A stretch of DNA of 7,146 bases from Rhodobacterales bacterium CG2_30_65_12. GTDB taxonomy: Bacteria; Pseudomonadota; Alphaproteobacteria; Rhodobacterales; Rhodobacteraceae. The DNA is taken from positions 1 through 7,146 of the forward strand of contig MNZL01000109.1 in assembly GCA_001873585.1 (NCBI GenBank). Direction: 5' to 3'. Positions 1 through 5,208 of this stretch are shown in pieces (within the stretch, counting starts at the first letter, position 1; every line of letters begins with the position of its first letter). The translations under genes and the position numbers were made by a program. The notes below the pieces were generated by a model. It ran no database searches, was not told where the DNA came from, and saw only the letters and a program-made list of their open reading frames with translations.

Positions 1-678
1 ATGCCCCGACCCCGCGAAACCGATCTCTACGCCCCCGTGAAAGCCCATCTCGAAGCCGCGGGCTACGAGGTGAAGGCCGAAGTTGGCCCGGCCGATGTGG
101 TCGGCGTGATGGGCGAGGCGCTGGTGGTGGTCGAGCTCAAGGCGGGGTTTTCGCTCACCCTGTTGCGACAGGCGGTGGCGCGCCAGAAGCTCACCGATCA
201 TGTTTACGTTGCCGTGCCGCGCTGGCAGGGGCGGGCGGGGTGGCGCGCGTTCAAGGGCAATGTGGATTTGTGCAAGCGTCTGGGCGTTGGCGTGCTCTCG
301 GTGCGGCTGGAGGACGGATTCGTGCAAACCCATGCCGATCCGGTGCCGTTCCGCCCCCGCAAGGCACCGGCCCGCCGGGCACGATTGTTGGGCGAATTCG
401 CCCGGCGCGCGGGCGATCCCAATACCGGCGGCACCAACGGCAGGATCGTCACCGCCTACCGCCAGGACGCCACCCGCCTCGCCGCCTTTCTTGCCGCCAA
501 TGGCCCGAGCAAGGGCGCGGTGGTGGCCAAGGCAACGGACGTGGGGCGCGCCACCGAGATGATGCGGGTGAACCATTACGGCTGGTTCGAGAAGGTGGCG
601 ACGGGCGTTTACCGGATCAGCGACGCGGGCCGGGAACAGCTTGCCCGCTCCGACAACGGGCGAATCGACGGCGTCTGA
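1..678 (+). CDS. DUF2161 family protein, PD-(D/E)XK nuclease-like with C-terminal winged helix
   Basis: This 225-residue protein resembles the DUF2161 family, which databases often name 'DUF2161 domain-containing phosphodiesterase'; its substrate is not known to me. The N-terminal half looks like a PD-(D/E)XK nuclease core: Asp32 in GPADVV, then a strand ending in Glu45-x-Lys47 (VVVELK), followed by a helix with Gln57 and Gln62. A basic linker (about residues 118-136) leads to a C-terminal part (about 146-213) that reads as a winged helix, with the pattern VAKATDVGRATEMM, then YGWFEKVATGVYRIS and a final DAGREQL helix. It has no signal peptide or membrane segment, so it should be cytoplasmic. 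The ATG at position 1 fits the usual MxxxRETDLY family start, but its ribosome binding site lies outside the window, so a slightly longer protein cannot be excluded. It lies 238 bases upstream of groES and reads the same way. Nuclease activity is inferred from motifs only. Confidence 0.85.
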   Translation: MPRPRETDLYAPVKAHLEAAGYEVKAEVGPADVVGVMGEALVVVELKAGFSLTLLRQAVARQKLTDHVYVAVPRWQGRAGWRAFKGNVDLCKRLGVGVLSVRLEDGFVQTHADPVPFRPRKAPARRARLLGEFARRAGDPNTGGTNGRIVTAYRQDATRLAAFLAANGPSKGAVVAKATDVGRATEMMRVNHYGWFEKVATGVYRISDAGREQLARSDNGRIDGV

Positions 679-798
679 TCGCGTTTGACCGTGGCGCAAA
701 CGCCTCGAAAGCCGCCATTGCCGCGCGCCGGGATCGCGCGAGCGCCAGCGCCGGTGCGCGACAGCGGCTGTGCAACGCGATTTTTCCCACGCGCCCCG

Positions 799-827
799 TT
801 GACAGCCCGCTGAGCCCTGCCTAGCTA
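799..827 (+). promoter_or_regulatory. groESL promoter (-35 and -10)
   Basis: A perfect TTGACA -35 hexamer (799-804) is followed after 17 bases by TAGCTA (822-827), a weak match to a sigma70 -10 box. The extended -10 region CCTAGCTAT also resembles the C-rich -10 element of alphaproteobacterial RpoH promoters, so heat-shock sigma factor use is possible. The predicted start of transcription (around 834) falls at the edge of the CIRCE operator, the usual geometry for HrcA repression. The -35 box is clear; the -10 assignment is less certain. Confidence 0.65.
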
Positions 828-835
828 TGCCCTCG

Positions 836-862
836 TTAGCACTCGCCGTTGGTGAGTGCCAA
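836..862 (+). promoter_or_regulatory. CIRCE operator (HrcA binding site)
   Basis: TTAGCACTC, 9 spacer bases, then GAGTGCCAA. The CIRCE consensus is TTAGCACTC-N9-GAGTGCTAA, so the left arm and the spacing are exact and the right arm has one substitution (C for T at 860). HrcA binds this inverted repeat as a repressor of groESL and is itself kept active by GroEL, giving feedback control. The site lies just after the predicted transcription start and about 55 bases before the groES ATG. hrcA is not in this window. Confidence 0.95.
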
Positions 863-901
863 AGCCCCGGACCCCGGGGGCAACCTGGGACAAAACTAGA
901 C

Positions 902-915
902 TTGAGGAGCCTCAA
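902..915 (+). promoter_or_regulatory. Hairpin containing the groES ribosome binding site
   Basis: TTGAGG (902-907) and CCTCAA (910-915) are perfect inverted repeats ending two bases before the groES ATG at 917. With a realistic loop this gives a 5-bp stem and a GAGC tetraloop. The Shine-Dalgarno stretch GAGGAG (904-909) lies inside the stem and loop. It is the real ribosome binding site of groES (7-base spacing) and supports the 917 start over an in-frame ATG at 827, which would put CIRCE inside the coding sequence. Whether the stem is stable enough to control translation is inference. Confidence 0.5.
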
Positions 916-916
916 A

Positions 917-1204
917 ATGGCATTTACTCCCCTGCATGACCGCGTGCTCGTTCGTCGCCTCGAAGGCGAAGAGAAAACCGCTGGTGGCCTGATCATTCCC
1001 GATAGCGCCAAGGAAAAGCCTGCCGAGGGCATGGTTGTGGCCGTCGGTGCCGGTGCGCGTGACGAAGATGGCGAGCGCATCCCGATGGATGTGAAGGAAG
1101 GCGACAAGATCCTTTTCGGCAAGTGGTCGGGCACGGAAGTGACGATCGACGGCACCGAGATGCTGATCATGAAGGAAAGCGACATCATGGGCCTGATCTC
1201 CTGA
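917..1204 (+). CDS. groES: Co-chaperonin GroES (Hsp10)
   Basis: GroES is the 10-kDa co-chaperonin that forms a seven-membered lid on GroEL and closes the folding chamber in the cytoplasm. The 95-residue product has the normal family length. It starts MAFTPLHDRVLVRR, the typical first beta-strand. The mobile loop follows at about residues 16-33, with the hydrophobic tripeptide Leu25-Ile26-Ile27 (in GGLIIPDSA) that contacts the GroEL apical domain. The barrel continues through VKEGDKILFGKWSGTEV to a C-terminal KESDIMGLIS. The start at 917 is chosen because GAGGAG sits 7 bases upstream and residue 1 aligns with the family; the in-frame extension back to 827 would run through the CIRCE operator. 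It is the first gene of a two-gene operon with groEL, which begins 53 bases downstream. Control is expected through CIRCE/HrcA and probably RpoH. Confidence 0.98.
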   Translation: MAFTPLHDRVLVRRLEGEEKTAGGLIIPDSAKEKPAEGMVVAVGAGARDEDGERIPMDVKEGDKILFGKWSGTEVTIDGTEMLIMKESDIMGLIS

Positions 1205-1257
1205 TCGCCCGGATCTCGCAGCCGTAATCGAAAATTCAGAATACAGGAGCCAGCAAG

Positions 1258-2898
1258 ATGGCTAAAGAAGTCAAATTCGGCAACGACGCCCGCACCAAGA
1301 TGCTCAAGGGCGTCAACATCCTTGCCGACGCGGTAAAAGTTACCCTCGGGCCCAAGGGCCGCAACGTGGTGCTCGACAAGTCGTTCGGTGCACCGCGCAT
1401 CACCAAGGACGGCGTGACGGTTGCCAAGGAAATCGAGCTTGAAGACAAGTTCGAAAACATGGGCGCACAGATGGTGAAGGAAGTTGCTTCCCGCACCAAC
1501 GACGAGGCCGGCGATGGCACCACCACCGCCACCGTTCTTGCCCAGGCGATCGTCACCGAGGGCTTGAAGTCGGTTGCCGCCGGCATGAGCCCGATGGATC
1601 TCAAGCGCGGGATCGACCTTGCCACCACCAGGGTGGTGGAAGCGATCAAGGCCGCCGCCCGCGATGTGACCGACTCCGACGAAGTCGCCCAGGTTGGCAC
1701 GATCTCGGCCAATGGCGAGGCCAACATTGGCCGCTTCATCGCCGACGCGATGCAGAAGGTCGGCAACGAGGGTGTGATCACCGTCGAAGAAAACAAGGGC
1801 ATGGAGACCGAAGTGGAAGTGGTCGAAGGCATGCAGTTCGACCGTGGCTACCTCTCGCCCTACTTTGTGACCAATCCCGAGAAGATGCTCGCCGACCTCG
1901 ACGACGCCTATATCCTGCTGCACGAAAAGAAGCTCTCGTCGCTGCAGCCGATGGTGCCGCTGCTTGAGCAGGTGATCCAGAGCCAGAAGCCGCTTCTGAT
2001 CATCGCTGAAGACGTGGAAGGCGAAGCGCTTGCAACCCTCGTGGTCAACAAGCTGCGCGGTGGTCTGAAGATCGCTGCCGTCAAGGCCCCGGGCTTCGGC
2101 GACCGCCGCAAGGCCATGCTGCAGGATATCGCCATTCTCACCGGCGGCCAGGTGATCTCGGAAGATCTCGGCATGAAGCTCGAGAATGTCACCATCGACA
2201 TGCTTGGCACCGCCAAGAAGGTCTCGGTCTCGAAAGAGACCACCACGATCATCGACGGCGCTGGCGACAAGGCCGAGATCGAGGCGCGCGTCGCCCAGAT
2301 TCGCACCCAGATCGAGGAAACCACCTCTGATTACGATCGTGAGAAGCTGCAAGAGCGGGTGGCCAAGCTCGCCGGTGGTGTGGCCGTGATCCGCGTTGGC
2401 GGCATGACCGAAACCGAAGTGAAGGAGCGCAAGGACCGCGTTGACGACGCGCTGAACGCGACCCGCGCCGCAGTTCAGGAAGGCATCGTGGTTGGCGGCG
2501 GCGTTTCGCTGGTGCAGGCTGCCAAGAAGCTCGAAGGGCTGAAGGGCGAAAACTCCGATCAGAACGCCGGTATCGTCATCGTCCGCCGTGCGCTCGAAGC
2601 GCCGCTGCGCCAGATCGCCGAGAACGCTGGTGTTGACGGTGCCGTTGTGGCCGGCAAGATCCGCGAATCCGACGATCCGACCTTCGGCTTCAACGCCCAG
2701 ACCGAGGAATATGGCGACATGTTCGCCTTCGGCGTGATCGATCCGGCCAAGGTTACGCGCACCGCACTGGAAGACGCTGCTTCGATCGCGGGCCTCCTGA
2801 TCACCACCGAAGCCATGGTGGCCGATTTGCCCTCGAAAGATACCGGCGGCGCTGGTGGCGGCATGGGCGACATGGGCGGCATGGGCGGCATGATGTAA
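1258..2898 (+). CDS. groEL: Chaperonin GroEL (Hsp60)
   Basis: Group I chaperonin subunit: two stacked seven-membered rings use ATP to fold unfolded proteins inside a cage closed by GroES, in the cytoplasm. The 546-residue length matches the family (E. coli 548). The nucleotide site is intact: TLGPKGRNVVLD at 29-40, GDGTTT at 85-90 with Asp86 (E. coli Asp87), and Asp397 in RVDDALNATRAAV (E. coli Asp398), followed by the GIVVGGG loop at about 408-414. The intermediate and apical domains align throughout without gaps that would suggest damage. The C-terminus is the flexible Gly-Gly-Met tail that projects into the cavity. The start is supported by AGGAG at 1245-1249, 8 bases before the ATG. It is the second gene of the groES-groEL operon, with a terminator hairpin directly after the stop codon. 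This looks like a normal housekeeping copy rather than a divergent paralogue. Confidence 0.99.
   Translation: MAKEVKFGNDARTKMLKGVNILADAVKVTLGPKGRNVVLDKSFGAPRITKDGVTVAKEIELEDKFENMGAQMVKEVASRTNDEAGDGTTTATVLAQAIVTEGLKSVAAGMSPMDLKRGIDLATTRVVEAIKAAARDVTDSDEVAQVGTISANGEANIGRFIADAMQKVGNEGVITVEENKGMETEVEVVEGMQFDRGYLSPYFVTNPEKMLADLDDAYILLHEKKLSSLQPMVPLLEQVIQSQKPLLIIAEDVEGEALATLVVNKLRGGLKIAAVKAPGFGDRRKAMLQDIAILTGGQVISEDLGMKLENVTIDMLGTAKKVSVSKETTTIIDGAGDKAEIEARVAQIRTQIEETTSDYDREKLQERVAKLAGGVAVIRVGGMTETEVKERKDRVDDALNATRAAVQEGIVVGGGVSLVQAAKKLEGLKGENSDQNAGIVIVRRALEAPLRQIAENAGVDGAVVAGKIRESDDPTFGFNAQTEEYGDMFAFGVIDPAKVTRTALEDAASIAGLLITTEAMVADLPSKDTGGAGGGMGDMGGMGGMM
2857..2892 (+). repeat. Gly-Gly-Met repeat tail of GroEL
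   Basis: Four 9-base units of the form GGC-GGC-ATG, the second with GAC in place of one GGC, encode the GroEL C-terminal tail (GGM, GDM, GGM, GGM). This repeated tail is common in GroEL and is functional protein sequence rather than a mobile or variable repeat, although such short tandem units can change copy number. Confidence 0.85.
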
Positions 2899-2901
2899 CA
2901 C

Positions 2902-2930
2902 CCCTTTCGGGTTCGCCCGAAAAGGTTTTT
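2902..2930 (+). terminator. Rho-independent terminator of groESL
   Basis: CCCTTTCGGG (2902-2911), loop TTCG, then CCCGAAAAGG (2916-2925) form a 10-bp stem with one A-C mismatch, followed at once by five T (2926-2930). The UUCG tetraloop and the U-tract, starting three bases after the groEL stop codon, are the standard form of an intrinsic terminator. Confidence 0.9.
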
Positions 2931-2986
2931 CGCCACAGGCACCGGGCCACCGGCCCGGTTGCCGAGAGCGCACCGCTCACGTCTTG

Positions 2987-3017
2987 AAAGGGCCGCCAGT
3001 TGGCGGCCTTTTCTTTT
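2987..3017 (+). terminator. Second intrinsic terminator between groEL and the transporter gene
   Basis: GGCCGCC (2991-2997), loop AGTT, GGCGGCC (3002-3008) form a perfect 7-bp GC stem that extends outward through AAAG/TTTT pairing, followed by TTTTCTTTT (3009-3017). An 8-bp inverted repeat (TCACGTCT at 2977-2984 and AGACGTGA at 3027-3034) encloses it. It probably backs up the groESL terminator and insulates the downstream gene. The opposite strand has a shorter T-run, so bidirectional action is possible but weaker. Confidence 0.85.
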
Positions 3018-3052
3018 GCCTCGCCGAGACGTGACTTTCCTTTGAACGGAAA

Positions 3053-3916
3053 ATGACGCTAGCGAGGTCCATGCGTCTGTTTCTGCTCACCTCGCTCACA
3101 ATGATCGCCTTTGCGGCAAACTCGGTGTTGAACCGGTTGGCGCTGGTCGACGGGGCGACGGGCCCGGCCGCCTTTGCGCTGATCCGGCTCGCAGCCGGCG
3201 CTTTGGTGCTGGGCGCACTGGTGCTGCGCAATGCTTCGGCGTCTCGGCAGCCCGCGATCACCGTGCGGCCCGGTGCCGTGGCGATGCTGGCGCTCTATGT
3301 GCTCGGGTTTTCCTTTGCCTATGTCTCGCTGCCCGCCGGGGCCGGGGCACTGATCCTGTTTGCCATGGTGCAGCTGACGATGTTTGCCGGGGCCGTCGCC
3401 GCGCGCGAGCCAGTGCCCTTGCTGCGCTGGCTGGGCGCGGCGGTGGCCTTTGGCGGGCTGGCATGGTTGCTCTTGCCGGGCAAGGGGGCTGGGGCGATGG
3501 ACCTCACCGGCGTGGCCTTGATGGCGGCCGCCGGCGTGGGCTGGGGCGTGTATTCGTTGCTCGGGCGGCGCGTAACCGACCCGCTCCGCGCGACGGGCAG
3601 CAATTTCATTCTCGCGCTGCCGCTCGGGCTCGCGGTTTTCCTGCTGCTGCCCGATGGGATTGATCTGCGTGGCGCGGGGCTCGCGGCGGTGTCGGGCGGG
3701 ATCACCTCGGGGCTTGGCTATGCGCTCTGGTACCGGATATTGCCACGGCTGGGGGCGTCAATCGCGGCGGTGGCGCAGCTTTCGGTGCCGGTGATTTCGG
3801 TGGCCGGGGGCATGGCCTTCCTCGGCGAACCGCTGACGGCCCGGCTGGTGTTCGCCTCGCTGCTGGTCTTGGGCGGGATCGCGCTTTCGCTCTGGCCCGG
3901 ATCGCGGCGGGGCTGA
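3053..3916 (+). CDS. EamA family (DMT superfamily) membrane transporter
   Basis: An inner-membrane protein of 287 residues with about ten hydrophobic helices (roughly 10-28, 38-58, 73-91, 96-114, 124-142, 151-170, 183-200, 208-226, 235-255, 262-282). This is the duplicated five-plus-five helix layout of EamA/DMT carriers, many of which export metabolites or amino acids. Family signatures are AFAANSVLNRLAL near the N-terminus, REPVPLLRWLGAAVAFGGLAWLL at the end of the first half, and SGLGYALWYRILPRLGA plus FLGEPLTARLVFASLLVLGG in the second half. The substrate cannot be told from sequence. Start choice is uncertain: the ATG at 3053 has only GGA close upstream, and the in-frame ATG at 3071 (MRLFLLTSLTM) has GAGG only 3 bases away but fits the usual family N-terminus, giving 281 residues. 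It lies after a strong terminator, so it should have its own promoter, though none is clear. Confidence 0.92.
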   Translation: MTLARSMRLFLLTSLTMIAFAANSVLNRLALVDGATGPAAFALIRLAAGALVLGALVLRNASASRQPAITVRPGAVAMLALYVLGFSFAYVSLPAGAGALILFAMVQLTMFAGAVAAREPVPLLRWLGAAVAFGGLAWLLLPGKGAGAMDLTGVALMAAAGVGWGVYSLLGRRVTDPLRATGSNFILALPLGLAVFLLLPDGIDLRGAGLAAVSGGITSGLGYALWYRILPRLGASIAAVAQLSVPVISVAGGMAFLGEPLTARLVFASLLVLGGIALSLWPGSRRG

Positions 3917-3945
3917 AAAATAGCGGCGCCCATTCGCCGGGTCGT

Positions 3946-3975
3946 CTTACAGTTTGGCGGGCGGCGCATTATATC
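3946..3975 (+). promoter_or_regulatory. Possible promoter of the beta-helix membrane protein gene
   Basis: CTTACA (3946-3951) matches the -35 hexamer at four of six positions, and TATATC (3970-3975) matches the -10 hexamer at four of six, with an 18-base spacer. This AT-rich patch stands out in GC-rich surroundings. Transcription would start near 3982, leaving a leader of about 20 bases that carries the strong AGGGGG ribosome binding site (3990-3995). It is a weak prediction from sequence only. Confidence 0.35.
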
Positions 3976-4002
3976 GGGTTAGACGTTTCAGGGGGCTTTT
4001 CC

Positions 4003-5127
4003 ATGCGACACGCACTACTTTCAATCCTGCTGCTATCCTTCGCCCTGCCGGCACTGGCCGAGGACGATACCAGTTGGCGCTTCGGCGGCGATGCCTACAT
4101 CGCCGGGCGAAATGTCGATCTTGCCGGCGCGCCGGTGGGTGATCTGTTCATGGCCGGCGACAAGATCACCGCGCGCGCCGATATCGACGGCTCGGCCCAC
4201 ATGGCCGGGCGCTATGTAACGCTCGACGCCCGTGTGGGGCAGAACCTCTATGCCGCCGGGATGGATGTGGACGTGTCCGGCACGGTGGCCGGCAACGTCT
4301 CCATTGCCGGTGACACCTTGAAAATCAACGAGCCGGTAGCCGGCAATTTGCGGGCGATGGGCGCGAACGTGACGCTCGCCGCGCCGGTGGCTGGCAGCGC
4401 CATCCTTGGCGGTGAAAGCGTGGCGCTCGACGCCGAGATCGGCGGCGATCTGGCCCTGGCGGCGCAAGCCGTCGATTGGGGCGATGCCGCCCGGGTGCGG
4501 GGTGAGCTGCATGTCTATGCCAACAACCCCGACGATATCGTCGTGCCTGAACGGGTGGCCAGCGCCGACCGGGTGATCCGGCACGAGATGAGGGACTTCG
4601 ATCACGCCACCGGCATGCCCGGGATGGAGCGTCCGGGCTTGTTTGAACGGCTGCGCGGCTGGCTTGGCGCTGTGCTGGTGGTCGGTGTGCTCGGCACGAT
4701 CTTTGCTGCCGTCGCCCCCGGCTACCTTTCGACCTTGCGCGAGCGGGCGCTGGCGCGACCGGTGAAAAGCGGCGTGATCGGCCTTGTCGGCCTATCGGCG
4801 CTGCTGGGCTCGGTGGTGTTTCTGGCGATGACCGGGATCGGCATCGTGCTCATTCCTGTCTCGTTGATCGCGGCCGTGCTGCTGGGTATCAGCGGCTACG
4901 TGGTGGGTGCCTATGTGCTTGGCGTCTGGGCGGTGCTGATGTCGGGCCGTCCGGCCCCTGCGAGCACCGGCGCACGCGCCGCCGCCGCGTTTGTGGGCGC
5001 GGCGATCGGGGCGCTGATCGGGTTGATTCCGTGGATCGGCTGGCTCGCGGTGATGGCGATCTTCTTCGTCGGCGCCGGCGCGCTGGTCGCGCGGATGCTG
5101 AAATGGGGCGAGGCCGAAACGGTCTGA
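4003..5127 (+). CDS. Exported bactofilin-like beta-helix protein with C-terminal polytopic membrane domain
   Basis: The 374-residue product has three parts. Residues 1-19 are a signal peptide ending LPALA, with cleavage likely before Glu20. Residues 28-174 are repetitive: seven uninterrupted 17-residue units (28-44, 45-61, 62-78, 79-95, 96-112, 113-129, 130-146) and a last 19-residue unit (147-165). They share a pattern close to (A/G)G(N/D)hxhAGxxhxhxxxV, which is the turn pattern of a right-handed beta-helix like that of bactofilins (polymer-forming cytoskeletal proteins). After a charged linker (about 176-220), residues 221-365 hold about five or six hydrophobic helices. The helix would therefore sit in the periplasm, unlike classical cytoplasmic bactofilins. 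AGGGGG lies 7 bases before the ATG. The gene is 86 bases after the transporter gene and 81 before the hydrolase gene. Function is unknown; an envelope scaffold or surface-organising role is inference. Confidence 0.85.
   Translation: MRHALLSILLLSFALPALAEDDTSWRFGGDAYIAGRNVDLAGAPVGDLFMAGDKITARADIDGSAHMAGRYVTLDARVGQNLYAAGMDVDVSGTVAGNVSIAGDTLKINEPVAGNLRAMGANVTLAAPVAGSAILGGESVALDAEIGGDLALAAQAVDWGDAARVRGELHVYANNPDDIVVPERVASADRVIRHEMRDFDHATGMPGMERPGLFERLRGWLGAVLVVGVLGTIFAAVAPGYLSTLRERALARPVKSGVIGLVGLSALLGSVVFLAMTGIGIVLIPVSLIAAVLLGISGYVVGAYVLGVWAVLMSGRPAPASTGARAAAAFVGAAIGALIGLIPWIGWLAVMAIFFVGAGALVARMLKWGEAETV
4084..4440 (+). repeat. Seven 51-base units encoding 17-residue beta-helix turns
   Basis: Seven consecutive units of exactly 51 bases encode the 17-residue turns of the beta-helix domain, for example GGDAYIAGRNVDLAGAP, DGSAHMAGRYVTLDARV and AGNVSIAGDTLKINEPV. 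Similarity is clear in protein (Gly at position 2, Ala-Gly or equivalent at 7-8, Val or Ile at most unit ends) but low in DNA, so this is an old, diverged protein repeat rather than a recent tandem duplication. Confidence 0.8.
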
Positions 5128-5141
5128 CGCCATGTTATGCC

Positions 5142-5177
5142 GCGAGGGGTGCCGGCGACGGCTGTGGCGCCCCTCGC
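5142..5177 (+). repeat. 12-bp inverted repeat before the hydrolase gene
   Basis: GCGAGGGGTGCC (5142-5153) and GGCGCCCCTCGC (5166-5177) pair over all 12 positions in RNA (one G-U pair) around a 12-base loop. The structure starts 15 bases after the upstream stop codon and ends 31 bases before the hydrolase ATG. No T-run follows, so it is not a standard intrinsic terminator. It may be an mRNA-stabilising stem, a rho-assisted terminator, an attenuator or a protein binding site. Confidence 0.75.
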
Positions 5178-5208
5178 AACCGCTGCCGCGCGCGCCTATC
5201 TATTACCC

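Noticed and set aside
240..824. Open frame of 194 codons overlapping the DUF2161 gene and the groESL promoter
   Set aside because: It is an out-of-frame shadow rich in Arg, Gly and Pro; it would run through the promoter and has no recognisable domain.
827..916. N-terminal extension of GroES starting at the ATG at 827
   Set aside because: It would translate the CIRCE operator and lacks a ribosome binding site, whereas 917 has GAGGAG and matches the family start.
1236..1832. Open frame of 198 codons antisense to groEL
   Set aside because: It mirrors conserved GroEL codons, has a Ser/Ala/Thr-rich composition and shows no domain or start signal.
3924..3940. Small hairpin CGGCG/CGCCG just after the transporter stop codon, as a terminator
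   Set aside because: The stem has only five pairs and no T-run follows, so it is not distinguishable from chance in high-GC DNA.
5137..5208. N-terminal extension of the hydrolase from the ATG at 5137
   Set aside because: It would bury the signal peptide behind 24 extra residues and read through the inverted repeat, with no ribosome binding site.
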